The notes beneath the pieces are model-generated. The model searched no databases and was not told the origin of the DNA. It saw only the letters and a program-made list of their open reading frames with translations. From JAAYEA01 sp012689325 (GTDB lineage: Bacteria; Chloroflexota; Anaerolineae; JAAYEA01): a DNA stretch of 64,000 nucleotides. How positions within the stretch are numbered: position 1 is the first letter of the stretch; each line of letters begins with the position of its first letter. A program made the translations under genes and the position numbers. Shown piece after piece: positions 1-9,017 of this stretch. Location: positions 9,923 to 73,922 of the forward strand of contig DAITVZ010000014.1 in NCBI GenBank assembly GCA_036841525.1, given 5' to 3'.

Positions 1-776
1 CCGTCGCCGCCGAACCCCCCGGCCACCAGCGCCGTGGTGGCGTACTCGATCTGCTCGTCGATGATGGCCTCTTCCTCGGTCTCGGGCAGCCAGGCCTTGA
101 GGAAGCCATCCACGCGGCCCTTCATATAGTCGGTCTGGGTGATCACCAGCGCCAGCAAGACCCCGGCGATGGCCAGCAGCCCCGCCAACTGCTTGATCTC
201 GGCGCCGGCCACAAAGAACATCACCACCGCCGTGACGGCCACCAGCAGCGCCGTGCTCAGGTCGGGCTGCACCAGGATCAGGAAGGTCATCGCGCCCAGC
301 AGCACCATGAAGGGGATCAGGCCGTAGGTCAGGTCGCGGATCTTGTCGCCCTTGGAGGCGAGCCAGGCGGCGATATAGATAATGATCGCGGGCTTGGCCA
401 GCTCGCTGGGCTGCACCGAGTTGCCCAGGATGTCGTAAAAGAGCCAGCGCCGGGCCTCGCCCTCGGCGGCGCCCAGGTTGGCGATCCGCATGACCAAGAG
501 CAGCGCCAGCGGCACCCCCACGATCAATAAGGGGAACGGCCAGCGCTGCCAGGTTCGATAATCGATGCGGGCCAGCACCACGGCCACGAGCACGCCGATG
601 AGCAGGCGGATGACGTGATTGCGGATGACAAAGCTATCGGGCAGTTCGTTATAGAAGGTGTAGGGCGCCGACGCGCTATAGACCATGAACAGCCCCAGGA
701 TGCAGAGCGCCACCACCGCGGCGATGAGCCAATAGTCGGGTTGGCGCAGCGCGTCGATCGGCAGGGTTCGTTTCAT
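1..776 (-). CDS. ftsW: FtsW/RodA/SpoVE-family glycosyltransferase, N-terminal part (runs off left edge)
   Basis: SEDS-family integral membrane protein; FtsW polymerises lipid II at the division septum together with a class B PBP. About 258 residues are visible, from MKRTLPIDALRQPDYW onward. Several hydrophobic helices can be read, together with the family stretches QPSELAKPAIIIYIAAW and LVQPDLSTALLV. The ATG overlaps the murD stop by four bases (ATGA), so it is translationally coupled as the last visible gene of the division cluster. RodA is the alternative, but the dcw position favours FtsW. The C-terminal half lies outside the window. Confidence 0.9.
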   Translation of the reverse strand, partial: MKRTLPIDALRQPDYWLIAAVVALCILGLFMVYSASAPYTFYNELPDSFVIRNHVIRLLIGVLVAVVLARIDYRTWQRWPFPLLIVGVPLALLLVMRIANLGAAEGEARRWLFYDILGNSVQPSELAKPAIIIYIAAWLASKGDKIRDLTYGLIPFMVLLGAMTFLILVQPDLSTALLVAVTAVVMFFVAGAEIKQLAGLLAIAGVLLALVITQTDYMKGRVDGFLKAWLPETEEEAIIDEQIEYATTALVAGGFGGD

Positions 777-2227
777 GCGACCCCCTCGTCCAGCCCCAGG
801 ACCAGCGCCTTGAAGCGTTTGCCGCGCTCGGCAAAGTCCTGAAAGGCGTCGAAACTCGTGCCCCCCGGCGAAAGCAAAACGACGTCCCCGGGCCCGGCCA
901 GCTCGGCCGCCCGGGCCACTGCCTCTTCCATGGTCCCGCAGCGCCAGAGCGTCGGGAGCGGCCCGGCCTGGCCCGCCCACGCCTCCCGCGCCGCCGCCTC
1001 GATCAGCCCCGCCGCCTCGCCAAAGAGGACGACGTGGCGCGCGCGCTGGGCGGCCAGCGCGGCCCAGCGGTCCCAGGGCAGGTGCTTGTCGCGCCCGCCG
1101 GCCAGCAGGACGATCGGCTCGTCAAAGGCCTCCAGCGCGGCGATGGCCCGCTCCGGCGTGGTGGCGATGGAATCGTTATAATACCGCGCGCCGCGGCGCT
1201 CGCGGACCAGCTCCAGGCGGTGCTCCACCCCGGCGAACTGGCGCGCCACCGCGGCCATGCTCTCCGCGCCGACCCCCGCCGCGCCGGCGATGGCGCAGGC
1301 GGCCAGGATGTTGGCGACGTTGTGCCAGCCCCGCAGCTTGATCTCCCCCACGGGGCAGATGGCCTGGTCGGCGCCATCGCGGCGCAGGGTGAGCGTCGTC
1401 CCGTCCAGATAGGCGCCCTCGGCCACCGGCGCGCGCAGCGAAAAGCCCGCCACGCGGCCCCGGGCGCGCCCCGCCAGGCCCCAGGCCACCGGGTCATCGG
1501 CGCCCAGGATCGCCCAGCCCTCGGGCCCCTGGTGCGCCAGGATCTGCGCCTTGGCGTCGGTGTACTCGGCCATGTCGGCGTGGCGGTCCAGGTGGTTGGG
1601 CGTGATATTGAGGATGGCGGCGATCTGCGGGCTCTTGCCCTGGCTCAGCCAGGGCAAGAGCTCGGCTCCCCGCGTCCCGGCGGCCCAGGGGCGGTAGAGG
1701 TCGAGCTGAAAGCTGGATAGCTCCATCACCACGGCGTCGGCCGGGCGGATGCGCTCCAGGTAGCCGATGAGCGGCGCGCCGATATTGCCGCCCACGTAGG
1801 TCGCCCGTCCCGCGGCGCGGCACATCTCGCCCACCAGCGTGACGGTGGTGGTCTTGCCGCTGGAGCCGGTGACGCCGATGACCGGCGCTGGGCAGAGCTC
1901 CATGAACAGCCGCGTCTCGGTGCTGATGGGGACGCCGCGCTCCCGCGCCGCCCGGACGATGGGCGCCGTCAGGGGGACGCCGGGGCTGAGGAAAAGGAGG
2001 TCGGTCTCCAGGAGCGTCTCGGGGTGCTGGCCCAGCACGTAGGTGATGGGCAGCCCGGCGAGCTGCTCCAGGTTGCCGCGCAGCGCCTCGGCGCCCTTCA
2101 GGTCGCTGGCGGTGACGTCCGCGCCGATCCCCGCCAAAAAACGCGCTAGGGCTGTGCCCTCGCGGGCCAGCCCGATGATGGTCACTCGGCTTGCGGCCAA
2201 TGTTTTGATCAGGTCGTCAGCTTTCAT
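773..2227 (-). CDS. murD: UDP-N-acetylmuramoylalanine--D-glutamate ligase
   Basis: Cytoplasmic Mur ligase that adds D-glutamate to UDP-MurNAc-L-Ala using ATP. The 484 residues are a little longer than usual. Visible features are an N-terminal Rossmann segment (VTIIGLAREG, residues 15-24), the ATP-binding P-loop GSSGKTTT at 121-128, the NITPNHLDRH stretch typical of the central domain, and a C-terminal domain with LLAGGRDKHLPW and LLSPGGTSFDAF. The ATG lies 4 bp after the mraY stop and the stop overlaps the ftsW start, so it is part of one co-transcribed cluster. Confidence 0.96.
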   Translation of the reverse strand: MKADDLIKTLAASRVTIIGLAREGTALARFLAGIGADVTASDLKGAEALRGNLEQLAGLPITYVLGQHPETLLETDLLFLSPGVPLTAPIVRAARERGVPISTETRLFMELCPAPVIGVTGSSGKTTTVTLVGEMCRAAGRATYVGGNIGAPLIGYLERIRPADAVVMELSSFQLDLYRPWAAGTRGAELLPWLSQGKSPQIAAILNITPNHLDRHADMAEYTDAKAQILAHQGPEGWAILGADDPVAWGLAGRARGRVAGFSLRAPVAEGAYLDGTTLTLRRDGADQAICPVGEIKLRGWHNVANILAACAIAGAAGVGAESMAAVARQFAGVEHRLELVRERRGARYYNDSIATTPERAIAALEAFDEPIVLLAGGRDKHLPWDRWAALAAQRARHVVLFGEAAGLIEAAAREAWAGQAGPLPTLWRCGTMEEAVARAAELAGPGDVVLLSPGGTSFDAFQDFAERGKRFKALVLGLDEGVA

Positions 2228-2231
2228 GCGC

Positions 2232-3224
2232 TCACCATAAGGCCAGGGCGAGGCCCGCCAGCGCGGCCGCCGCCCCCACCAGCCAGAATCGTTGCGTCAC
2301 CTGCGTCTCCGACCACCCCAACAGCTCGAAATGGTGGTGGATCGGCGCCATCTTGAAGAGGCGCCGCCCCTCGCCGAAGCGCTTGCGCGTGTATTTGAAA
2401 TAGCCGATCTGCAAGAGGTCGCCCACCACCTCGCCGGTAAAGACCAGGCCGATGAGGGGGAGCAGCAGCCATTGCTGGCTGAGCAGCGCCACCACCGCCA
2501 GCGTCCCGCCCAGCGCCAGCGACCCCACGCCCCCCATAAAGACGGCGGCGGGGTGCGCATTGTGCCATAAAAAGGCCCCCAGCGCCCCCACGATGGTGAG
2601 GCAGAGCCCCGCCAGCTCGCTCTCGCCGGCCCAGTAGGCGAGCGCGGCATAGGCGGCAAAGGCCAGCGCGGAGGTACCCCCGGCCAGCCCGTCCAGCCCG
2701 TCGGTGATGTTGATGCCGTTGGCGGTGGCGACGATGACGAAAGCGGCGATGGGGATGAAGCCAAGCCCCAGCCGCGCGATGGTCTCCGTCCCGGGGATGC
2801 GCACCCCTTGCAGCCCCACCACCCAATAGAGGAGGGCGGCGATGGCCAGGGCGATGATGATCTGGTAGATGAGCATGTGCCGCGCCAGCAGGCCGATCTG
2901 GGAGGCGAGGGGGGCGTTGCGGTTCTTGGTCAGCCCGCGAGCGTCGTCCAGCGCGCCCAGGAGCCCGAAGGCCAGCATCGTCCCCAGCGGAATCCACATC
3001 CAGGTCGGCTGGTCATAATTGAACAACACCGTCACCAGCAGCGTCGCCCCCACGATGAGCAGGCCGCCCATGGTGGGCGTGCCCATCTTGACCTGGTGCG
3101 AGCTGGGCCCGTCCACGCGGATGCGCTTGCCGATCCCCCGCGCGCGGAGCCAGCGCACCAGCAGCGTCCCCGCCGGCGCGGCGACCAGGAAGGTCAGGAG
3201 CCCCAAGGCCAGCGCTTTGGTCAT
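2232..3224 (-). CDS. mraY: Phospho-N-acetylmuramoyl-pentapeptide transferase
   Basis: Polytopic membrane enzyme transferring phospho-MurNAc-pentapeptide to undecaprenyl phosphate to form lipid I. The 330 residues carry the family signatures GTPTMGGLL near residue 48, LGALDDARGLTKNRN near 88, ITDGLDGLAGG near 173 and MAPIHHHFELLGWSETQV near 292, with about ten hydrophobic segments between them. The start ATG overlaps the murF stop (ATGA), and GAGG upstream can serve as ribosome binding site. Order murF-mraY-murD is the classical one. Confidence 0.96.
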   Translation of the reverse strand: MTKALALGLLTFLVAAPAGTLLVRWLRARGIGKRIRVDGPSSHQVKMGTPTMGGLLIVGATLLVTVLFNYDQPTWMWIPLGTMLAFGLLGALDDARGLTKNRNAPLASQIGLLARHMLIYQIIIALAIAALLYWVVGLQGVRIPGTETIARLGLGFIPIAAFVIVATANGINITDGLDGLAGGTSALAFAAYAALAYWAGESELAGLCLTIVGALGAFLWHNAHPAAVFMGGVGSLALGGTLAVVALLSQQWLLLPLIGLVFTGEVVGDLLQIGYFKYTRKRFGEGRRLFKMAPIHHHFELLGWSETQVTQRFWLVGAAAALAGLALALW

Positions 3225-4648
3225 GCGGTTTCCTCTCCAATGGCGGCCACGATCTTGTCCATGGCCATGCTTCGCGAGCCCTTCACCAGCACCACGTCCC
3301 CGGCCTGCAACCGCTCTCGCAGGATGGCGACGGCCTCGGCGTGGCTGGCGGCCTGGTGGATGGCCGAACCGGCCAGCCCGGCCTCGCGCGCCGCCTCGGC
3401 GATGGCCCGCGCCCGCGTCCCCATGGTGACGAGCTCGCTCGCCACCTGCCCGGCCTTGCGGCCCACCTGCCGGTGCCCCTCGCGCTCATAGCTGCCCAGC
3501 TCGAGCATGTCGCCCAGCACGGCCACCGGCCGCCCCGGCAGGGTGGCCAGAAAGTCCAGCGCGGCGACAGTGGAGGACGGCCCGGCGTTATAGGTGTCGT
3601 CCAGGATCATGGCCCCGCGCAGCCCCCGGCGGATGACCATGCGCAGCGGCGGGTTGGGCTGCCCCAGCCCGGCGGCGATCTCGTCCCAGCTCAGCCCTTC
3701 CACCAGTCCGACCCCGGCGGCGGCCAGCGCGGCCCAGGCGCTGTGCGCCCCCAGCATGGGCGTCTCGAGCGCGACGGCGCGCCCCTGGTGGTGCAGGGTC
3801 AGCGCCGTGCCTTGCAGCCCCCGGCTGACGATCCCATCGGCCCACAACTCGTTGTCGCTGGCCAGCCCGAAGGTGAGCACCCGCCGGGCGGGGGTGAGCG
3901 CGGCCATGGCGCGCACCCGCGGGTCGTCGCCATTGAGCACCGCGGCGCCCTCGGGGGGCAGCGCCCGCGGCAGCTCGGCCTTGGCCTGGGCGATGGCCTC
4001 CAGGCTGCCCAGCCGCTCCAGGTGGATCGGCTCCACGTTGGTGACGACGCCGATCCGCGGGGCGGCCAGCTCGGCCAGCAGGGCGATCTCGCCCAGGGCG
4101 TACATGCTCATTTCGAGCACCGCGCGCTGGTGCCGCGGCTCCAATTGCAGCAGCGTCAGCGGCAGGCCGATCTCGTTGTTATAGTTGCCGGGGCTCCGCA
4201 GCGTCTCGTAACGCTGGGCCACCACGGCGGCCACGGCCTCCTTGGTCGTGGTCTTGCCCACGGACCCGGTCACGCCGATGACCTGGCAGGCGGGGCGCTG
4301 CCGCCGCCGCCATGCGGCGATCCGTTGCAGTGCGGCCAGCACGTCCGGCACGATGATGCAGAGCGCCCGCTCGCCCATGGGCGGCTGAGCCTCGCCGCTG
4401 GCGGGCTCCCACTCGTCGGCGTCCAGGGCCTGCTGGCGGATCGCCGGCGTGACCAGCGCGGCGCGCGCGCCCCGCTGGAAGGCTGCGGCGACGAACTCGT
4501 GGCCGTCGTGGGTCTCGCCCGGCAGCGCCACGAACAGGTCGCCAGGCCTCGCCTGCCGGGAGTCTATCACGGTCTCGGCCAGTGTCCAATCGGCGCCGAG
4601 GGGGGGAGCGGCGTCGAGGGCCTGGGCGATCTCGCCAATCGTAAGCAT
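3221..4648 (-). CDS. murF: UDP-N-acetylmuramoyl-tripeptide--D-alanyl-D-alanine ligase
   Basis: Cytoplasmic ligase joining D-Ala-D-Ala to the UDP-MurNAc tripeptide. In 475 residues an N-terminal uridine-binding region (VIDSRQARPGDLFVAL, 28-43) is followed by the P-loop GSVGKTTT at 128-135, NYNNEIGLPLTLL, and a C-terminal domain with DTYNAGPSS and VLGDMLELG. The ATG is 3 bp after the ftsI stop. In most clusters murE stands between ftsI and murF; it is absent here. Confidence 0.96.
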   Translation of the reverse strand: MLTIGEIAQALDAAPPLGADWTLAETVIDSRQARPGDLFVALPGETHDGHEFVAAAFQRGARAALVTPAIRQQALDADEWEPASGEAQPPMGERALCIIVPDVLAALQRIAAWRRRQRPACQVIGVTGSVGKTTTKEAVAAVVAQRYETLRSPGNYNNEIGLPLTLLQLEPRHQRAVLEMSMYALGEIALLAELAAPRIGVVTNVEPIHLERLGSLEAIAQAKAELPRALPPEGAAVLNGDDPRVRAMAALTPARRVLTFGLASDNELWADGIVSRGLQGTALTLHHQGRAVALETPMLGAHSAWAALAAAGVGLVEGLSWDEIAAGLGQPNPPLRMVIRRGLRGAMILDDTYNAGPSSTVAALDFLATLPGRPVAVLGDMLELGSYEREGHRQVGRKAGQVASELVTMGTRARAIAEAAREAGLAGSAIHQAASHAEAVAILRERLQAGDVVLVKGSRSMAMDKIVAAIGEETA

Positions 4649-4651
4649 CGG

Positions 4652-6394
4652 CTACTGCCCGTAGCCCTGGTTGGCCAGTTGCTGGCTCGGCGCCACGTCA
4701 TAGAGCGAGAGGAGCCGGCTGGCCAACTGCTGAAAGACCGGCAGCGCCACCGCCGAGCCCCAAAAGCCCGATTGCGGCCGGTCCACCTTGACCAGGATCA
4801 CGAACCGCGGGTCCTCCACCGGCAGGAACCCCACAAAGGAGGTGATCACGGCGGATTCGTCGGCGATATAGCCGCCGGAGCCGGCGATCTCGGCGGAGCC
4901 GGTCTTGCCGGCGATGCGATAGCCGGGGATGGCGGCGACGTCATAGCTCCGCTCCACCGTCTCTTCCATCATGGCGGTCACCTGCTGCGCCGCCTTGGGC
5001 GAGATGACCTGCCGGACCACCTCGGGCTGGGTGTCGATCCATGCGCCGTTCTGATACTTGCTTTGCACCACGTAGGGGCGCATCAGCTTGCCGCCGTTGG
5101 CCACCGCGGCGATGGCGTTGACCATCTGCAAGGGGGTGACGCTGATGGCCTGGCCAAAGGCGTTGGCGGCCAGGTCGGACTCGGCCCAGGTGGGGCTGCC
5201 GGGAAGCTGCACCGCGCCGCTGGCCTCCCCGGCGAGATCGACGCCGGTGGGGGAGCCAAAGCCGAAGCGGTGCACGTAATCATAGAAGGCCTCGCCGCGC
5301 ATGCCGGTGCTGAGCCGGGCGGCGCCGACGTTCAGCGAGTAGACCAGGATCTCGGCCATGTCCACCAGGCCGTAGGACTTGTCCAAGGCGTTCTTGAACA
5401 GCCGCCCGCCCACCAGGATTTGGCCGTAATCGGTGTAGGTGTCCTCGGGCCGCACCAGCCCCGAGTCCAGCGCCGCGGCCATGGTGATGACCTTGAAAAC
5501 CGAGCCTGGCTCATAGTTCTCGCTGATGCTGGCGTTGGCGAACACCCGGGGATTCTCGGCGAAATCGGCGTAGCGGTTGGGGTCGTAGGTGGGCTCGTTG
5601 GCCATGGCGATGATGGCGCCGGTCTTGGGGTCCATCACGATGATGGAGCCGCCGGTGGCGCGGTGCTGCTGGACGGCGCCGCGGAGCGCCTTTTCCGCCT
5701 CGTACTGGGCCACCCGGTTGATGGTCAGCATGATGTCGATGCCATCCACCGGCGGGCGGAAGGTGTGGGTGGAGGTGCCCCAGCGCCCGTCATAGATCTC
5801 CTCGAGGCCGGGCTGGCCGCCGAGCTCGTCGTAATAGAACCATTCCAGCCCATAGCCTGCGCGGTCCTCCTCGGTCTCGGCCTTGTTGACAAAGCCGAGT
5901 AGGTGGGCGGCCAGGGTCCCTTCGGGGTAAGCGCGGGTGTGGAAGGCCTCGGTATAGATGCCGTCCACCTCGTCCAGCTTGCGGGCCACGGGCCCCGAGA
6001 GGTCGCGGGCCAGCCGGACATAGCGGGGACTGGGGGGCTCGGCGATGGCCTTGTAGACGTCCAGCGGATTGGCGGTGCTGACGGCGGCGATCTCGTTGGC
6101 GATGCGCAGCCGGTCCTCATCCTTGGTCACCAAGGAGGGGTCGCAGCAAGCGAAATAGCGGGGGACGTCGATGGCCAGGATGTGGCCGGTCGAGTCCATG
6201 ATGGTGCCGCGGCGGGCCGGCCATTCCACCGGCCGCACGCGGAAATCCTCCGCTGCGGCGACGCGTTTGGGGCAAAAGATATGCCAATAGCTAAAGCGCA
6301 TGCTCATCAGGAGCCATGCGCCGAGGAGAAGGACCAATACGACGGCCAAGCGTCGGTGTTGTTGTGGGACGGTTTCGTGCGGGGTCGGCATCAT
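4652..6394 (-). CDS. ftsI: Class B penicillin-binding protein (septal transpeptidase)
   Basis: Membrane-anchored DD-transpeptidase cross-linking septal peptidoglycan. 580 residues: one transmembrane segment at about 16-35, a PBP dimer domain, then the transpeptidase domain with all three active-site motifs: S298-V-F-K301, S353-L-N355 and K497-T-G499. No PASTA domain follows; the protein ends soon after a family-typical ILVKVDRPQSGFWGS stretch. Its location between the FtsL-like gene and murF supports FtsI rather than an elongation PBP. AGGTGA lies upstream of the chosen ATG. Confidence 0.93.
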   Translation of the reverse strand: MMPTPHETVPQQHRRLAVVLVLLLGAWLLMSMRFSYWHIFCPKRVAAAEDFRVRPVEWPARRGTIMDSTGHILAIDVPRYFACCDPSLVTKDEDRLRIANEIAAVSTANPLDVYKAIAEPPSPRYVRLARDLSGPVARKLDEVDGIYTEAFHTRAYPEGTLAAHLLGFVNKAETEEDRAGYGLEWFYYDELGGQPGLEEIYDGRWGTSTHTFRPPVDGIDIMLTINRVAQYEAEKALRGAVQQHRATGGSIIVMDPKTGAIIAMANEPTYDPNRYADFAENPRVFANASISENYEPGSVFKVITMAAALDSGLVRPEDTYTDYGQILVGGRLFKNALDKSYGLVDMAEILVYSLNVGAARLSTGMRGEAFYDYVHRFGFGSPTGVDLAGEASGAVQLPGSPTWAESDLAANAFGQAISVTPLQMVNAIAAVANGGKLMRPYVVQSKYQNGAWIDTQPEVVRQVISPKAAQQVTAMMEETVERSYDVAAIPGYRIAGKTGSAEIAGSGGYIADESAVITSFVGFLPVEDPRFVILVKVDRPQSGFWGSAVALPVFQQLASRLLSLYDVAPSQQLANQGYGQ

Positions 6395-6417
6395 ATCGGG
6401 CTCACCTGGGAAATGGG

Positions 6418-6912
6418 TTATGGGCTCGTCGGTCTATCCAGCCATTGTTGCACCTTGCCAAAGACGTTGCTCTGCCAAGCCTTCAAGCTGCTCCACCGGG
6501 CGGCGATATCCTGGGTGACGGCGCCGGCGTTGGCGGCGACCTGCTGCCCCAGGGTGAGGCTAGGCTGCGATGGGGTGGAATAGCCCACCGCCACCACCTC
6601 GAACTGGTCGGGGATGCGAAAGCCGAGCTTGATGGCGTCGGACTCGATGCGGGCGATGGACTCCCACTGGGCGATCTCGTGGCGCCGCTCGTTGTTGAGC
6701 TGCACCAGGTCTTCCTTTTGCGCGTTGTAGCTCTTGAGCTGCGCGGTGTAATGGTACACGCGGGAATCCAGCAGCAGGTAAGGAAGGCCCAGCAGTCCCA
6801 GCGCGGCCACGGCCAGCACCAGCAGGGCGGGGACCTTGGCGCGGCGCTTGAGGTTTTTGATCAGCAGGTCGTGGCACGAGATATGGGTGGGGCGCTCCAG
6901 CTCGATCAGCAT
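6418..6912 (-). CDS. FtsL-like division protein
   Basis: 164-residue bitopic protein. A basic N-terminus (KNLKRRAK) precedes a single transmembrane helix at roughly 27-48 (VPALLVLAVAALGLLGLPYL), followed by a charged, leucine-containing stretch at about 60-85 that could form a coiled coil. Size, topology and position between rsmH and ftsI are those of FtsL, whose sequence is poorly conserved; the assignment therefore rests on synteny and topology. The C-terminal tail beyond residue 110 is longer than in typical FtsL. AAAGGAG precedes the ATG by a normal distance. Confidence 0.72.
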   Translation of the reverse strand: MLIELERPTHISCHDLLIKNLKRRAKVPALLVLAVAALGLLGLPYLLLDSRVYHYTAQLKSYNAQKEDLVQLNNERRHEIAQWESIARIESDAIKLGFRIPDQFEVVAVGYSTPSQPSLTLGQQVAANAGAVTQDIAARWSSLKAWQSNVFGKVQQWLDRPTSP

Positions 6913-6980
6913 GTCCTACGATCTCCTTTGATGTGCTTCGCCGCTTTTGGCGACGCAATGGTCCCCTGCGATGTCTTGGA

Positions 6981-7014
6981 CCTGTAGGGACAATTCATGA
7001 ATTGCCCCTACAGG
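6981..7014. repeat. Palindromic repeat, CAATTCATGAATTG family, copy 1
   Basis: A near-perfect 34-bp inverted repeat centred on CAATTCATGAATTG with arms reading CTGTAGGG/CCCCTACAG, in the 135-bp gap between rsmH and the ftsL-like gene. A degenerate second unit (GATTCGTGAATCG) follows. Transcribed with the cluster, it would form a strong RNA hairpin but has no T-tract. Confidence 0.85.
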
Positions 7015-7047
7015 GGACGATTCGTGAATCGCTCCCACAAGGCTCGT

Positions 7048-7956
7048 CTACAATCTCTCCGCCACCCGCAGGCGGGCGCTGCGGCTGCGCGGGTTGCGCT
7101 CCTGCTCTTCCGGGCCGGGCATTACCGGCTTTCTCGTTAGGATCCTGACCGTGGCCCGATGGTCGCAGACGCAGGCCGGCAGCTCGGGCGGGCAGATGCA
7201 ATCCTTGGCCTCGTGGGCCAGGAACTGCTTGACGATGCGGTCCTCGCCGGAATGGAACGAGATCACCGCCAGCCGTCCCCCCGGCGCCAGCACCTCGAGC
7301 GCCTGCGGGAGGACCAACTCCAGCGCCTCCAGCTCGCGGTTCACGGCGATGCGCAGCGCCTGAAAGATGCGCGTCGCGGGGTGGATGCGCTCCCGCCGGC
7401 CCACGGCCCGCTCCACCAGTTGGGCCAGCTCGCGCGTCGTCGTGACCGGCCGCCGGGCGACGATGGCCCGGGCGATCCGCCGGGAAAAGCGCTCCTCGCC
7501 GTAGCGCCAAAAGAGGTCCGCCAGCTCGGCCTCGGGCAGCTCGTTGACCAGCTCGGCGGCGGGCGCGCCCTGGGAGGTGTCGAAGCGCATGTCCAGCGGC
7601 CCGTCCTCCTGGAAGGAAAAGCCGCGCGCGGGATCCGCGAGCTGGAAACTGGACAGCCCCAGGTCCAGCAGCACCCCCTCGGCGGGGAAGAAGCCGTGTT
7701 GCTGCGCCAGGCTTTTCAGGTGCACAAAGCTCGATGGTACCAGGACGGCGCGCTCGCCGTACGACGCGAGCGCCTCGCGGCCCCGGGCGATGGCCGCCGC
7801 GTCGGCGTCCAGCCCCAGCAGACGGCCGCTGGGGGAGGAGGCCGCCAAGAGGCCGGCGGAGTGGCCCGCGCCGCCCAGGGTGCCGTCCACGTACCGGCCG
7901 CCGGGGCGGGGCTGCAACCACTGCATGATCTCGTCATAAAGTACGGCAATGTGCAT
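7048..7956 (-). CDS. rsmH: 16S rRNA (cytosine(1402)-N4)-methyltransferase
   Basis: SAM-dependent methyltransferase (MraW) acting on 16S rRNA C1402. 302 residues; the SAM-binding motif [12 protein letters not shown] lies at 22-33, followed by [30 protein letters not shown], and the C-terminal [15 protein letters not shown] and LTRKP segments. The N-terminus [14 protein letters not shown] matches the family start. It sits 70 bp downstream of mraZ in the usual second position of the cluster. The ribosome binding site is weak. Confidence 0.96.
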   Translation of the reverse strand: MHIAVLYDEIMQWLQPRPGGRYVDGTLGGAGHSAGLLAASSPSGRLLGLDADAAAIARGREALASYGERAVLVPSSFVHLKSLAQQHGFFPAEGVLLDLGLSSFQLADPARGFSFQEDGPLDMRFDTSQGAPAAELVNELPEAELADLFWRYGEERFSRRIARAIVARRPVTTTRELAQLVERAVGRRERIHPATRIFQALRIAVNRELEALELVLPQALEVLAPGGRLAVISFHSGEDRIVKQFLAHEAKDCICPPELPACVCDHRATVRILTRKPVMPGPEEQERNPRSRSARLRVAERL

Positions 7957-8026
7957 GGCTGGACCGTTCTGCTCGCGCCGCGCGATTTGCCGGAGCCGCG
8001 AAAAGGGCTAGAATCAGGGCCGCCCG

Positions 8027-8473
8027 CTAGAGCGAGCGAAAGAGCTCGGTGATCTGGCTCGCCGTCGAGACGCTGTCTTGCTCGGCGGTGGCCAAGGCCT
8101 CGCGCCACCGCTCGCTGTTCCAGATCTCGAGCCAGGAGAGCGAGCCGGTGATCACGGCGTCGGTTTCGATCTGGGCGTATTCGCGCAGATAAGCGGGCAG
8201 CAGGATGCGGCCCTGTTTGTCGGGCTGGCTGGGGCTGGCCCCAGACACGAAATGGCGGATGAACTTGCGGACGTTGAGGTCCGTGAGCGGCATCTCTTTG
8301 ATCTTGGCGACCACCTTGTCCCATTCCTCCTGAGGGTAGAGGAAGAGGCAGCCATCGAGGCCGCGGGTGACCACCACGCCACGCTCCAGCTCCGGGCGGA
8401 AACTGGCGGGCAGGGTGATGCGGCCTTTATCATCGATGGTGTGCTGGTATTCGCCGGTGAAACTGTGCTCCAC
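8027..8473 (-). CDS. mraZ: Transcriptional regulator MraZ
   Basis: Ring-forming DNA-binding protein that controls the division cluster. 148 residues from a GTG start, beginning VEHSFTGEYQHTIDDKGRI, which matches the family N-terminus. Two AbrB-like halves are visible, each with a D-K-x-G-R-I-x-L-P motif (about 15-23 and 84-92). The frame stays open to an ATG at 8563, but that codon lies at or before the predicted transcription start, so the GTG at 8473 is chosen. This leaves a leader of roughly 90 nt. Operator repeats just upstream indicate autoregulation. Confidence 0.92.
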   Translation of the reverse strand: MEHSFTGEYQHTIDDKGRITLPASFRPELERGVVVTRGLDGCLFLYPQEEWDKVVAKIKEMPLTDLNVRKFIRHFVSGASPSQPDKQGRILLPAYLREYAQIETDAVITGSLSWLEIWNSERWREALATAEQDSVSTASQITELFRSL

Positions 8474-8547
8474 GCGAGATGTCCGTTCTTGAGGGCCGGA
8501 GGGCAGGTCAGGCGCCCCACAACGGGGGCAGGCCGCGCCATTGGGCC

Positions 8548-8571
8548 CCACTTTCCTCCACATTTCACCAC
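8548..8571 (-). promoter_or_regulatory. MraZ operator: three GTGG repeats at 10-bp spacing
   Basis: On the minus strand GTGGTGAAAT, GTGGAGGAAA and GTGGGG follow each other with exactly 10-bp periodicity (plus-strand CCAC at 8548, 8558 and 8568). MraZ is known to bind short TGGG/GTGG direct repeats separated by about 5 bp. The repeats start immediately downstream of the -10 box and cover the expected start site, a position suited to repression. A further CCAC at 8517-8520 may be a fourth, distant box. Confidence 0.8.
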
Positions 8572-8600
8572 ATTATACACCAGAAGCGTCTCTTTGTAAA
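8572..8600 (-). promoter_or_regulatory. Promoter of the division cluster
   Basis: Minus-strand TTTACA (8595-8600) and TATAAT (8572-8577) are separated by exactly 17 bp, a near-consensus sigma70-type promoter. It lies about 100 bp ahead of mraZ and is the only clear promoter seen for the eight-gene cluster. Confidence 0.85.
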
Positions 8601-9017
8601 GGGGCGTTTTAAGATTTTGGCGCACCAATTTCGGGTTCATGGCGTCTTTCGCGTGCGGCGTTGGTTGGATGGGTGACGGTCTGTAGGGCAATTCACGAAT
8701 TGCCCCTACAGCGGGGCGGTCCATGAATTGCCTCAACAGCAATTCAGGAACTGCCCTCACGGATGCCTGGCGTTCGGGGGGAGGGCGCGCGGCGAGGTCG
8801 GGCGAGCCCGCAGGGCGAGGCGAGGCGTCCGTCAGGCTGTGGCGCCCGACGGGTCGCCGAAGCGGCCTGGCCGGGCATCCCCCCAGTTCCCTCTGCTGCC
8901 CGGCTGGCGGCCTCGAAAGCTATATCAGTTGTTGTAAGGCAATTATACATCAGTTGCTTGCAATCTGGCGCAAGAGATACGTCAAGATGTCGTCAATTTT
9001 GCACTGAGGGAGGGGGC
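8601..9017. other. Intergenic region between mraZ promoter and uppP
   Basis: Divergent gap without a convincing gene. It contains one palindromic repeat (8681-8711), a degenerate second unit (CATGAATTGCCTC, about 8722-8760), a GC-rich stretch at 8780-8880 and a more AT-rich stretch at 8910-9000 that probably holds the uppP promoter, though no pair of -35/-10 boxes with good spacing could be picked out. Confidence 0.6.
8681..8711. repeat. Palindromic repeat, CAATTCATGAATTG family, copy 2
   Basis: CTGTAGGG / CCCCTACAG arms around CAATTCACGAATTG; same family as the copies at 6981, 10721, 12606 and 62583. One base of the central palindrome is changed (CACG for CATG). Confidence 0.82.

Noticed and set aside
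3341..5902. Very long plus-strand open frame antisense to murF and ftsI
   Set aside because: GC-rich codon bias keeps an antisense frame open; composition is Gly/His/Arg-rich without motifs, while the minus strand carries intact Mur ligase and PBP signatures.
8474..8563. N-terminal extension of MraZ from an upstream ATG
   Set aside because: That ATG lies at the predicted start of transcription and within the operator; the family N-terminus begins at the GTG at 8473.
8763..9017. Upstream extension of UppP
   Set aside because: Adds 85 low-complexity residues absent from the family; GGGAGGGGG directly precedes the family start.
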